From positions 496,001 to 560,000 of the forward strand of contig NZ_CP028426.1 in NCBI RefSeq assembly GCF_003010915.2: a stretch of DNA of 64,000 bases. The letters are read 5' to 3'. Of the stretch, positions 16,831-25,194 are shown in pieces (position 1 is the first letter of the stretch; each line of letters starts with the position of its first letter). Under the pieces are notes generated by a model. It saw nothing but the letters and a program-made list of their open reading frames with translations, had not been told where the DNA came from and did not search any database. Origin of the DNA: Gulosibacter molinativorax (GTDB lineage: Bacteria; Actinomycetota; Actinomycetes; Actinomycetales; Microbacteriaceae). The translations under genes and the position numbers were made by a program.

Positions 16831-17235
16831 ATGACGGACGAACTCATCTTCCAGAGCGTCCACACTGTCGTCGTCATCTTCGAGGGGCTCGGTATCGCCG
16901 CCATGGCGCTGGGATTTCTCACGGCCGCGTTGTTCGCCATTCGCGCCCTGGTAAAGGGCCGCGGGGGAGCGGCAGCGTTCGGCACCCTGCGGCGGATGAT
17001 CGGCGCCTCGATCCTCCTCGGGCTCGAGATTCTGGTGGCGGCTGACCTCATCCGCACGATTTCGGCGCCCACGCTCGAAGAGGCGGTCACGCTTGGTCTG
17101 ATCGTGCTCATCCGAACCATCCTCAGCATCTCGATTCAGATCGAGATTGAGGGCGTGCTCCCTTGGAAGCGTGCCCTGCTCACGAGCGGCGGTCAGGTGC
17201 TCGCGGACACCGTCGCGAAAGAAACGAAGTGGTAA
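16831..17235 (+). CDS. DUF1622 membrane protein
   Basis: The 134-aa protein has three hydrophobic segments (about 10-35, 55-75, 85-105). The conserved centre GASILLGLEILVAADLI followed by RTILSISIQIEIEG is the DUF1622 hallmark. The function is unknown. It is short, basic between helices, and ends 47 bases before the ABC permease gene. An operator-like palindrome lies in that gap, so the two are probably separate transcription units. Confidence 0.85.
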   Translation: MTDELIFQSVHTVVVIFEGLGIAAMALGFLTAALFAIRALVKGRGGAAAFGTLRRMIGASILLGLEILVAADLIRTISAPTLEEAVTLGLIVLIRTILSISIQIEIEGVLPWKRALLTSGGQVLADTVAKETKW

Positions 17236-17240
17236 TCTCT

Positions 17241-17271
17241 CACTGACGGTTTTACCAACACCACTGTCAGT
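17241..17271 (+). promoter_or_regulatory. Probable TetR operator before the ABC exporter genes
   Basis: The near-perfect palindrome ACTGTCAGT (17263-17271) abuts the ribosome site AAAGG of the permease gene, and a second half-like site CACTGACGG lies at 17241-17249. A TetR gene at the end of the same cluster (19093) is the natural candidate to bind it. Confidence 0.45.
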
Positions 17272-17282
17272 AAAGGTTCAAC

Positions 17283-18377
17283 GTGTTCGTTGCATGGCGC
17301 GACCTCGGCTTCGCCCGGGGCAGATTCGCACTCATCGCCTCCGTAGTGTTACTCATCACACTGCTGGTCGGCTTCCTCGGTGGATTGACTCAGGGGCTCG
17401 CGAACGCGAACATCTCGTAGATCACCCCCTTCCAGGCGGACAGGGTCGTGCTATCCGCGCCTGACGAAGGGGACACCCTGAGCTTCTCGGAATCCAAAAT
17501 CACCGATGAAGCCGCCGCCCACTGGTCGGAGGCGGAGGGGGTCGAGTCGATCGACCCGCTCGGGATTCTCACGAGCCGCGTGACCGCAGCCGGCGATCGC
17601 GAGCAGACGGCGTCCCTCTTTGGTGTCGCCGAGACGTTCACCGAAATCTCGCCGAATCAAATGATTCCGACGGAGCCCGGCACGGTCGTGCTCTCGGAGC
17701 GCTCGCACGAGGCGCTGCTTGCGGATGTGGGCGACGAAATCAGTATCTTCGGCGACAGCTTCACCGTCGTCGGCATTTCGCAGGATGCGGAGTACAGCCA
17801 CACGGGTGTGATCTGGACGACGATCGACGACTGGCGCGACACGGTCACAAAGCAGACCGCGGGAGAAGCGCCGTTCGCCACGGCGCTTCTCGTCCAGGGA
17901 TCACCGGCGGACGCCGGTGCCCTCGACACTGAGGCCGCTACCGAGTCGAGTTCGGTCCTGATGTCGCTGATGGCGATCGAGGTGTTCAAGAGCGAGATCG
18001 GTTCGCCCGCGCTGATGCTCGGGTTGCTGCTCAGCATCTCGGCGCTCGTGATCGGTGCTTTCTTCACGGTGTGGACGATCCAACGGAGCAAGGACATCGC
18101 CGTCTTGAAGGCCCTCGGCGCCTCGACCCCGAGCCTGGTGCGCGACGCGCTCGGCCAAGCACTGGTGGTGCTCGTCATCGGGGTGGGGCTCGGAATCGGG
18201 CTCACCATCGCCGCGGGAGCGGCCCTCCCCGCCGCTGTGCCGTTCGTGATCAGCCCGCTCACCACCGTCGTCCCCGGTGTCGCGATGGTCGTCATGGGGT
18301 TGATCGGCGCAGCGTTCGCGCTCAATAGCGTCGTCAAGGCTGACCCCCTTTCTGCCCTCAACGCGCAGAACAGCTAG
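17283..18377 (+). pseudogene. ABC exporter permease (FtsX/MacB-like), interrupted by an in-frame TAG
   Basis: Translation from GTG 17283 (ribosome site AAAGG at 17272) gives FVAWRDLGFARGRFALIA, a first membrane span and then TAG at codon 46 (17418-17420). The same frame continues without further stops for 318 codons with the expected extracytoplasmic domain, the FtsX block IQRSKDIAVLKALGAS and three C-terminal spans, ending at 18377. It pairs with the intact ATPase gene 10 bases downstream. A point mutation would explain this; a base-call error, amber suppression, or internal start at 17448 without TM1 are alternatives. If real, the exporter is probably dead. Confidence 0.8.
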
Positions 18378-18386
18378 GACAGAATC

Positions 18387-19085
18387 ATGATTGAACTTCG
18401 CGACGTTACGCTCACGTATCCCGACGGCGACGGCGTGGTGACCGCCGTAAAGCGGGCCAGCCTCACGGTGATGCCGGGGGAGATTACCGCCATCACCGGC
18501 CCCAGCGGCTCGGGAAAATCCAGTCTCCTGGCGGTGGCCTCGACGCTCATCGGCGTGCAGGAGGGTGACGTGCTCATCGACGGCAAGTCGACGGCGGGGC
18601 TGTCAAAGTCAGAGACGGCTTCGCTTCGCCGCGACAAGATCGGCATCGTGTTCCAGCAGCCGAACCTGCTGGCATCCCTCACGGCTCTTGAACAGCTTGA
18701 GCTGATGAGTCATCTCGGCGGCCGGAAGCTGCGTTCCAAGCGCGAGACGCGCGCGAAGGCGCTCGAGCTCCTCGAGTCGGTCGGCCTCGGCGGCAAAGCG
18801 CATAAGCGCCCGCACGCCCTGTCGGGAGGCGAGCGTCAGCGAGTGAACATCGCCCGGGCCTTCATGAACGATCCTTCGGTGCTGGTGGTCGATGAACCGA
18901 CCAGCGCGCTCGACCAGGAGCGCGGTGCCGCCATCATCGATCTCATCCTCGAGCTGACTCGGTCGCGCAACGTGGCCACTCTGCTCGTGACGCACGACCG
19001 GTCGCACCTGCCGCTCATGGACGCGGTGATGGTGATGCTCGACGGCAATCTCGAACAGCGCGCCGAGGCGGCGGTCGCGGTCTAA
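18387..19085 (+). CDS. ABC exporter ATP-binding protein (MacB/LolD-like)
   Basis: The 232-aa ATPase has Walker A GPSGSGKSS (about 38-46), a Q-loop in FQQPNLLASL, the signature LSGGERQRVNIARA and Walker B VLVVDEPTSALD. It begins 10 bases after the FtsX-like permease and would energise that exporter, a type that handles peptides, lipids or antibiotics. It is intact although its partner has an internal stop. The convergent TetR gene ends 8 bases beyond it. Confidence 0.92.
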   Translation: MIELRDVTLTYPDGDGVVTAVKRASLTVMPGEITAITGPSGSGKSSLLAVASTLIGVQEGDVLIDGKSTAGLSKSETASLRRDKIGIVFQQPNLLASLTALEQLELMSHLGGRKLRSKRETRAKALELLESVGLGGKAHKRPHALSGGERQRVNIARAFMNDPSVLVVDEPTSALDQERGAAIIDLILELTRSRNVATLLVTHDRSHLPLMDAVMVMLDGNLEQRAEAAVAV

Positions 19086-19092
19086 AGCCGGG

Positions 19093-19674
19093 TCACTCTT
19101 GCGGGCGAACCGCGGCATGCACGAGTGCGATCGTGGTTCGGGCGACGGCATCGGGATCGGAGCCCGACTCGATCGCGCGCATTGCCGCTTCGAGCATGCC
19201 GCCGAGAAGCTGCGCGGTGATCATGAGGTCGGGCACGTTGAGTTGGCGAAGAGCACTCATGAACGGAGCAATCTGTTCGTGGTGAAGTTCGGCGACTCGA
19301 GCGCGGCATTCGTCCGGCAGCTCCGCCTCACTGAGCGCCGTTGCGGGCCGATGGGCACCGGCGGCGGCCTGGCGCAGCGTCTCACGAACGTAGGCATCCA
19401 TGACCTTGAGCGGGTCGGAAAGCCCCTCGAGAGCGGCGAGCAGCTGCGCGTTCGAACGCGCGAACGAATCCTCGGTGATCGCCGCGAGGATGTCGGCGGC
19501 AGACTTGAAGTACTGGTAGACGCTGGGACGCGACAGTCCGACCGCGGCACCAACGGCCGCGGGGGTGACGGCGGACACTCCGCCCGAGACGAGTAGCTCG
19601 GTTGCGGCGGCAAGGAGCGCGTCTCGTTTCCGCTTACGATGCTCGACGACCGTCGGCGCGGAAATCTTTGGCAT
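19093..19674 (-). CDS. TetR-family transcriptional regulator
   Basis: The 193-aa protein has an N-terminal TetR helix-turn-helix (ALLAAATELLVSGGVSAVTP, then VGLSRPSVYQYFKSAADIL) and a variable helical ligand domain. It faces the ABC exporter genes and probably represses them through the ACTGTCAGT palindrome at 17263. ATG 19674 is chosen; a GTG at 19686 is also in frame but sits directly on the GAGGAG sequence. Transcription would come from the 66-base gap toward the dehydrogenase gene. The inducing ligand is unknown. Confidence 0.88.
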   Translation of the reverse strand: MPKISAPTVVEHRKRKRDALLAAATELLVSGGVSAVTPAAVGAAVGLSRPSVYQYFKSAADILAAITEDSFARSNAQLLAALEGLSDPLKVMDAYVRETLRQAAAGAHRPATALSEAELPDECRARVAELHHEQIAPFMSALRQLNVPDLMITAQLLGGMLEAAMRAIESGSDPDAVARTTIALVHAAVRPQE

Positions 19675-19752
19675 GGCCTCGGACACTCCTCAACTTGCAA
19701 TTGATCCCGCCAGTCTAGCCGCGGTGCCGCCAGAGGCCTCGCTGATCGAGGA

Positions 19753-20739
19753 CTACACAGTGACGACGAGTGAGCCGGATGCGCGGCCGCTTCGCAGGTC
19801 GTCGAGCGCAACGGCGACCTGGTTGAAGTCGTACGTGGTCACAGTGGCGCGCAGCCCGAGGTGTTCAGCCACGCGCAAGAACTCGATGCCGTCTGCGCGA
19901 GTGTTCGCGGTCACGGTTCGCAGGTCTCGTTCGTCAAAGAGATGGTCTCGGTAGGTCATGGTGGGTATATCGCTCATGTGGATGCCAGCGAGGGCGACCG
20001 TGCCACCCGGCGTCGTTGCGCGAAGGGCAATTGGCACGAGCTCGCCAGCCGGCGCGAAGACGATCGCCGAATCGAGTCGGACTGGCGGGCTGCCGTAGGC
20101 GTCGCCGACGAACGTCGCGCCGAGGTCGCGAGCCAGCTGCTGGTTCTGCGTGCCGCGCGTCATGACGAAAATCTCGGCACCCGAGGCGGCGGCGAGTTGC
20201 GCTGTGATGTGACCACTTGACCCGAAGCCGTAGATGCCGAGCCGACCGCCCGGCGGCAGAGCGGCACGCTTGAGTGCCCGGTAGCCAATAATTCCGGCGC
20301 AGAGCAGGGGAGCGAGCGCAGCCGCGTCCACCGTTGAAGGGAGCCGATACGCATACGCCTCAGGAACGGTCGCGTACTCCGCGAACCCGCCGTCGGCATC
20401 CCACCCCGTATACGCGGAACTGGGACACAGATTCTCGCTACCCGACCTGCACCATTGGCAGACACCGCACGTGTGTCGCAACCAGGCGATGCCGACCCGG
20501 TCGCCCAAGCGCAGCTCGAGCACGCCGTGGCCAACGGCATCCACGACGCCGACGACCTGGTGTCCCGGCGTCACGTTCGGCCGATGGACGGGCAGTTCCT
20601 GATCGACGACGTGGAGGTCGGTGCGGCAGACGCCGCAGACTTCCACCCTCACGCGAACCTCTCCGGGCCCCGGCTCTGGTTCGGCCACCTGCGTCAATGC
20701 CAGTTCGCCCGGACGTGGGCCGGTCTTCCACGCTCTCAT
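19753..20739 (-). CDS. Zinc-dependent alcohol dehydrogenase family protein (MDR superfamily)
   Basis: The 328-aa medium-chain dehydrogenase has catalytic zinc ligands in CGVCRTDLH and GHQVVG and the four-Cys structural zinc lobe in CGVCQWCRSGSENLC. The Rossmann glycine motif is GIYGFGSSGH. Family members, such as mycobacterial AdhA, oxidise or reduce alcohols and aldehydes with NAD(P). ATG 20739 (MRAWKTG) matches typical family starts; GATAGT sits 6 bases upstream, near the leaderless spacing. The gene has no operon partner: the DUF6320 operon upstream ends 83 bases away on the same strand. Confidence 0.9.
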   Translation of the reverse strand: MRAWKTGPRPGELALTQVAEPEPGPGEVRVRVEVCGVCRTDLHVVDQELPVHRPNVTPGHQVVGVVDAVGHGVLELRLGDRVGIAWLRHTCGVCQWCRSGSENLCPSSAYTGWDADGGFAEYATVPEAYAYRLPSTVDAAALAPLLCAGIIGYRALKRAALPPGGRLGIYGFGSSGHITAQLAAASGAEIFVMTRGTQNQQLARDLGATFVGDAYGSPPVRLDSAIVFAPAGELVPIALRATTPGGTVALAGIHMSDIPTMTYRDHLFDERDLRTVTANTRADGIEFLRVAEHLGLRATVTTYDFNQVAVALDDLRSGRASGSLVVTV

Positions 20740-20821
20740 GGCTCTACTATCGGCGCGCGCACGGCGCAGTGGCAAGCTGCTCGGCTGTGAAGTCCTCGGT
20801 CCATCGCAGCGAGGCCATGAC

Positions 20822-21487
20822 CTACAGGTGTAGCCGCTTGCCGAGCTCGTGCCGCATCATTCTGGCTCGGGCGAGTTGCAGGGGCAGCAGCACGATCAGA
20901 CTGAGGATCCCACAGACTATCGACGGCACGGGGCTCGTGACCCACCCGAGCGCGAGAAACGCGATCGGCGCGAGGCCGAAGAGAACGGTCTGACTGCTGT
21001 AGACGATGTGGTCGCCAAGCTCGATGCGCATGAGCCGCACGATGATCGCCAGACCGAGTGCGGCCGCGGCGCACACCGCGGGCACGGCGTAGGTCAGTGA
21101 CCAGGCGTCCCAGCCGGTGAGGTAATCCCAGTAGACGCAGACGAAGCTGACGAGGAGTACGACGTACACGGTCGTCTTCGCGAGATTGTGTCGCTTCTGC
21201 ACCGCGGTGAGCACGACAAGCCACATCGCGCTGATTCCGAGCCAAATCGAGCGGGCAACGCCAAGTCCGTCCGCGGTGTTACTGAACAGCAGTTGGGCGG
21301 CAAAGGATGCCACGACCAGGGCCAGCGAGAGCAGGAGCAGTGTGCGCCAGACGCGTCGCCTCGAGAACGCGAGGGGTACCGCGGGGAGCGGGCTCGCGGT
21401 CGGCTCACCCAAGAGGGGTGATTCGCAGAGCGGGCAGCGAGCCCACGCCCCTTCCACCGTGACCTCGCAGGCGGGGCAGCGGCTCAC
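20822..21487 (-). CDS. DUF6320 membrane protein with N-terminal zinc ribbon
   Basis: The 221-aa protein starts with a zinc-ribbon-like pair of CxxC motifs (CPACEVTVEGAWARCPLC) and then has about six transmembrane helices (45-215). This is the DUF6320 layout. The gene is the last of three overlapping genes; its ATG overlaps the stop of the acyltransferase (ATGA). DUF6320 genes commonly stand beside an alcohol acetyltransferase and an alpha/beta hydrolase, as here. It may anchor or scaffold them at the membrane, but no function is established. Confidence 0.8.
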   Translation of the reverse strand: MSRCPACEVTVEGAWARCPLCESPLLGEPTASPLPAVPLAFSRRRVWRTLLLLSLALVVASFAAQLLFSNTADGLGVARSIWLGISAMWLVVLTAVQKRHNLAKTTVYVVLLVSFVCVYWDYLTGWDAWSLTYAVPAVCAAAALGLAIIVRLMRIELGDHIVYSSQTVLFGLAPIAFLALGWVTSPVPSIVCGILSLIVLLPLQLARARMMRHELGKRLHL

Positions 21488-22926
21488 GGCGACACCTCCG
21501 CGAGTTCGAGCTCGGTGACCGCGGCCGCTGCGACGTTGACGTCAATCCCGCGATCACTGAGCAGGCGAGCAAATTCCTTGACGTGCCCAGTCTCGGTGAA
21601 TGGCGAGCTGAAGACGATCGCGAGGATTCCAGCGTGCGTCATCGCGCAGAACTGGGGGCGCACCGCTGAGACGTGAAAGAGCATCCGGCCCACGTGCGAA
21701 TCGACCCGCCGGGGGAGGCTCACGCGTCCGAGGTTCGAGACAGCGACGGTGAGGCCGCGGTTATTGCCCCAGTTGACCACCCGCAGGATGAGGTCCTTGA
21801 AGGGTCTTGGCAGGATGCGCAGCACGGCAAGTCTCTCGAGACGGATGAGGCGCCGCAGCTTGGCCTCGAGCGCCTCGGGGCTGGCCTTGGGTCGGAACTG
21901 CTTCTCGAGTTGGCGCGCAATGGCACCGAGCTCCTCGGGCTCGTCGCCGTAGGTGTGCTCGACGCGGACCGTGGCGAAGAAGTTGCGCGCAGAGGTGGAT
22001 GGGAAGAACTGCCGCAGGTTCACGGGCACTGAGGCGGACAGGGTGCGCGCCTCGCCGAGTCCGTTCGACGCCTGTCGGATCGACTCAAGGAACATCGCCG
22101 TGAGGTACATCGTGGGTGAGACGCCCTCCGCCCGGGCCAGGTCGAGAACGTCGGAGGCCGGCATCGTGAGTTCCACCGCCCGCGTGCGGTTGTCCGGCGA
22201 TCGCGTGCCGCGGACCCGAAACACCGTCGAGGTGGAGCCGCGCCGCTTCCGCGCCGAACGCGCGACGTCCTGGGCGTGATCCTGGGCGTGATCCTGGGCG
22301 TCGTCAGTCAACGACACCTCGGTCGCCGGGGCCGCGGCACGGCCGAAGTCCGTCTCCGGAGCGGGCAGGTCGTGTCGACGCTCGCGCCGGAAATGGTGAC
22401 CGAAGCTGTCAGCGACGAGCCCCCGCGTCAACTCAGTCTGCCCGTCTTCCTCGGTCAGCGAAGCCACCCGTTCGTCCCCCGCGAGCGGCTCGTGGTAGCG
22501 CATCCGCAAGTAGGCGGTGACGAGATCCGAGAGAAACCAGAGCGCGCCGGTACCGTCCGAGAGGGCGTGGAACGTCTCGAGGCTGATTCGCCGTCGATAG
22601 TAGACGACGCGAAAGAGCAGCGCGCGGTGGTCTCCTTGGTAAATGGCGGCGCACGTCGGCAGAGACTCTTCGGCGACCACGGGGCGAAGATCGCTGTCTT
22701 GAAGGTAGTACCAGAAGATCCCGCGACGGAGGACCGCGTGGAAGAGCGGATACCGATCGAAGGTCTCGTCGAGCGCGCGCTGCAGCATCTCGGGTTCGAC
22801 GTCGTGGTCCACCTCGGCACTGATTCGAAACACCTTCGGGTCGGACTCGGTGCGGGCGGCGAGGAAGATGTTGGAGGCGTTGTCGAGCCGAACCCAGTGG
22901 CGTCGGGTTCCACTGTCGCGGTTCAC
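21484..22926 (-). CDS. Acyltransferase of the alcohol acetyltransferase / condensation-like superfamily
   Basis: The 480-aa CoA-dependent-type acyltransferase has the catalytic motif HALSDG (H-x3-DG, in FHALSDGTGALWF) and a C-terminal block with AVSNLGRV typical of condensation and alcohol acetyltransferase folds. It should esterify an alcohol or lipid head with an acyl group. GTG 22926 is chosen because it overlaps the esterase stop (GTGA). A 12-base repeat at 22268-22302 inserts QDHAQDHAQD-type sequence in the linker between the two half-domains. It is co-transcribed with the esterase and DUF6320 genes. Confidence 0.78.
   Translation of the reverse strand: MNRDSGTRRHWVRLDNASNIFLAARTESDPKVFRISAEVDHDVEPEMLQRALDETFDRYPLFHAVLRRGIFWYYLQDSDLRPVVAEESLPTCAAIYQGDHRALLFRVVYYRRRISLETFHALSDGTGALWFLSDLVTAYLRMRYHEPLAGDERVASLTEEDGQTELTRGLVADSFGHHFRRERRHDLPAPETDFGRAAAPATEVSLTDDAQDHAQDHAQDVARSARKRRGSTSTVFRVRGTRSPDNRTRAVELTMPASDVLDLARAEGVSPTMYLTAMFLESIRQASNGLGEARTLSASVPVNLRQFFPSTSARNFFATVRVEHTYGDEPEELGAIARQLEKQFRPKASPEALEAKLRRLIRLERLAVLRILPRPFKDLILRVVNWGNNRGLTVAVSNLGRVSLPRRVDSHVGRMLFHVSAVRPQFCAMTHAGILAIVFSSPFTETGHVKEFARLLSDRGIDVNVAAAAVTELELAEVSP
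22268..22302 (-). repeat. Tandem 12-base repeat (three copies) inside the acyltransferase gene
   Basis: Three consecutive units of TCCTGGGCGTGA (last one truncated/diverged) encode AQDH repeats in the interdomain linker. The unit is a multiple of three, so copy changes keep the frame and only alter linker length. Confidence 0.8.
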
Positions 22927-23894
22927 GACGAGGCCAGACCGCTGCTGGGGGCACACTGCCCCGCGGCGAGCTCCGCGTCCAAGAACTCGTTGATCACCTC
23001 GTACGCATCCCGCATCTGCCGGGATATCTTCGGCAGCTGGATGAACCCGTGAAGCGCTTCCGGCACGCGGTAGATCGTGACCTCATTGCCGGCATCGGCG
23101 AGGGCCTGGCCGTAGGCCTCACCCTCATCCCGGAGCAGGTCTTGCTCGGCGGTGATGACGAGGGTTTTCGGTTGACCCGAGAGATCGGATGCCAGGAGCG
23201 GCGAGACGTGCGGGTTGCGTCGCCGCTCAGCATCCGGAACGTAGAGGTCGAAGTAGGCGTCGATCTCGGCGTTGGTGAGCCGCAGCCCTTCGCCGTGTTC
23301 GCGCACCGAGTCGAATGGCGAGGTGCTCGGATTGTGGTCCCAGTGCGTCACCGGATAGAGCAGAATCTGGCGGTCCGGGCCCCGGTGGCCGCGTTCGCGC
23401 AGGACTAGCGAGACGGCGGCGGCCAGGTTTGCCCCAGCCGAGTCGCCGACCAGCACAATGTCCCCCGCGTTGTCGATGCCGGCCCGGCGCGGATCGTCGA
23501 GGAGCTGTTGCGCGACATTCACGCAGTCCTCGAGGCCAGCGGGGAACGGATGCTCCGGGGCGAGTCGGTAGTTGACGGACGCGACCGTGCAGCCGGTGAG
23601 GTCCGCCATCGCCGCGCAAGCCGGCGTGTACGTGGCGATGTCGCCGGTGACCCAGCCGCCGCCGTGGAAGAACACCAGGATGTCGTTTCGACGTCGATCC
23701 GTGGGCTGGAAGATCCGGACGGGGATCATCCGGTTTCCGACCTGAGCGGCGGTTTGTCGAAACGGGACGCGGCGCAGGGGACGCCACAGCGAGACGAGGC
23801 GGCGCTGTACGCGGCGAACCTTGCCGTAGTCTTCGCGCATGTTGACCCGGGGAGCGGCGAACATTCCCAGCATCGCGCGGGTAAGGCCGTTCAC
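22923..23894 (-). CDS. Alpha/beta hydrolase (HSL-type esterase/lipase)
   Basis: The 323-aa hydrolase has the hormone-sensitive-lipase oxyanion motif HGGGW, the nucleophile elbow GDSAG, an Asp in AEQDLLRDEG and a His in EALHGF. It would cleave or remodel short acyl esters in the cytosol. The start is uncertain: GTG 23894 is preferred since it leaves room for divergent promoters and overlaps the stop of a 12-codon leaderless leader ORF; in-frame ATGs at 24017 and 24077 would overlap the divergent GTPase gene. It is the first gene of the esterase-acyltransferase-DUF6320 operon, which may synthesise and turn over an ester. Confidence 0.82.
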   Translation of the reverse strand: MNGLTRAMLGMFAAPRVNMREDYGKVRRVQRRLVSLWRPLRRVPFRQTAAQVGNRMIPVRIFQPTDRRRNDILVFFHGGGWVTGDIATYTPACAAMADLTGCTVASVNYRLAPEHPFPAGLEDCVNVAQQLLDDPRRAGIDNAGDIVLVGDSAGANLAAAVSLVLRERGHRGPDRQILLYPVTHWDHNPSTSPFDSVREHGEGLRLTNAEIDAYFDLYVPDAERRRNPHVSPLLASDLSGQPKTLVITAEQDLLRDEGEAYGQALADAGNEVTIYRVPEALHGFIQLPKISRQMRDAYEVINEFLDAELAAGQCAPSSGLASS

Positions 23895-23929
23895 AGACGG
23901 GCCAAGTCGGCGGAGGCGAAAGGGAGCAT
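23891..23929 (-). CDS. Possible 12-residue leader peptide upstream of the esterase
   Basis: ATG 23929 lies 6 bases after a TAGGCT -10 box (23936-23941) and opens MLPFASADLARL, whose TGA overlaps the esterase GTG as GTGA. The layout suggests a leaderless transcript with a translationally coupled short upstream frame. It could be a chance frame, as nothing in the peptide is recognisable. Confidence 0.35.
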   Translation of the reverse strand: MLPFASADLARL

Positions 23930-24003
23930 ACTTCCAGCCTAGAGGGCGGAGCTGCGCGAGCGAGAGCGTGGCCTCAGGCCGGAAAACGCTCGAGTTACCC
24001 ACG

Positions 24004-24009
24004 TAGGGT
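24004..24009 (+). promoter_or_regulatory. -10 box TAGGGT, leaderless promoter of the GTPase gene
   Basis: TAGGGT ends 6 bases before ATG 24016. No ribosome site lies between. Confidence 0.45.
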
Positions 24010-24015
24010 CGGGGC

Positions 24016-25194
24016 ATGAGCACAACGAGGAAGTTCGAGCAGCACATTGCCGTGTTCGGCGAGAGCGGCAGTGGCAAGACGGTGCTGCTGTCATCCTTCT
24101 ATGGCGCCACGCAGCAACCTCAGTACCTGCAGAAGAGCTTGTTCAACATCGTCGCTGACGACATCGGCCAGGGCAATCGGCTCCTGCAGAACTATCTCGG
24201 GATGCGCGATGAATCTCGCCTGCCACCCCCGACGCAGTTTGCCGCGACCTCGTACTCCTTTTCGGTCAAGCTCAAAGACAGCGCCGACCGCAAGGCGAGA
24301 CGAACGCGCCCGTTCGATGCGCTGCGGCTCGTGTGGCACGACTATCCCGGCGAGTGGTTCGAGCAGGACGTGAGCGGTCCGGAAGAGGCGAAACGCCGGG
24401 TCGACACCTTCCGGTCACTCTTGGTCTCGGATGTCGCGGTGCTGCTCGTGGACGGGCAGCGGCTGCGTGACCACGCAGGTGAGGAGGAGCGCTACCTCAA
24501 GTCGCTCCTGACCAACTTCCGAAACGGCCTGCTGTCGCTCAAGGATGAGCTGCTCGAGGATGGCAGGCAGCTCGTGCAGTTCCCGCGCATCTGGGTCATG
24601 GCGTTGTCCAAGGCCGACCTATTGCCGGATATGGACGTCTTCGGCTTTCGAGATCTGCTGATCGCCAAGGCGGGGGACGACATCACGCTCCTTCGCGAGG
24701 CGATGGAGGGGATCGTGCAGGGGGATGACGCGCTCGCGGTGGGCGAGGATTTCTTGCTGCTGTCGTCGGCGAAGTTCGAAGCGAATCGGATCGAGGTGAC
24801 GGAGCGGATCGGAGTCGAACTGATCCTGCCGCTCGCCGCCATCCTCCCGTTCGAGCGCCACGTGCGCTGGAGCCAGGCGAAGCAGATCCCGGGCAAGGTG
24901 GCGGAGAATCTGCTCGGCGGCGTCGGCGCGCTGGGGTCAAACGCGCTCGCGGCTGCGTTGCTCGGAAGCAAGTTCAGGATTCCGGGCCCGATCGGCCGCA
25001 TCCAGTCGGTTGTGGGACTGGTGCTGCCGGGCGGGATGCTCAACGACGCGGCCGGCATGGCCGGGGCGAAGCTGACGGCGGCGAACGCTCACGCGCTCGC
25101 GAAGCACGACACGCTCGCCGCGACGCTCACCGGGTTCAAGCTTGACCTCGAGAAGGGCGAGGAGCGGCACGTGCTGCTGCGGAGCCGTCGATGA
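24016..25194 (+). CDS. TRAFAC-type GTPase/ATPase of unknown role (bacterial DO-GTPase-like)
   Basis: The 392-aa protein has P-loop GESGSGKT (15-22), a switch-II-like WHDYPGEW (107-114), and VMALSKADLLPD with an SKAD box in the place of the NKxD guanine motif. These make it a TRAFAC-class GTPase of the poorly known bacterial group that Aravind and co-workers place in conflict-type systems. The C-terminal quarter (about 295-360) is rich in Gly, Ala and Leu and could insert in a membrane. The start is set by the -10 spacing. Its stop overlaps the ATG of the 114-aa gene (ATGA), so both are made together. It is divergent from the esterase operon. Function is unknown; a defence or membrane-stress role is inference. 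Confidence 0.65.
   Translation: MSTTRKFEQHIAVFGESGSGKTVLLSSFYGATQQPQYLQKSLFNIVADDIGQGNRLLQNYLGMRDESRLPPPTQFAATSYSFSVKLKDSADRKARRTRPFDALRLVWHDYPGEWFEQDVSGPEEAKRRVDTFRSLLVSDVAVLLVDGQRLRDHAGEEERYLKSLLTNFRNGLLSLKDELLEDGRQLVQFPRIWVMALSKADLLPDMDVFGFRDLLIAKAGDDITLLREAMEGIVQGDDALAVGEDFLLLSSAKFEANRIEVTERIGVELILPLAAILPFERHVRWSQAKQIPGKVAENLLGGVGALGSNALAAALLGSKFRIPGPIGRIQSVVGLVLPGGMLNDAAGMAGAKLTAANAHALAKHDTLAATLTGFKLDLEKGEERHVLLRSRR

Noticed and set aside
22268..22302. CRISPR-like repeats
   Set aside because: Units of 9-12 bases without spacers inside coding genes; no CRISPR array or cas gene is present in the window.
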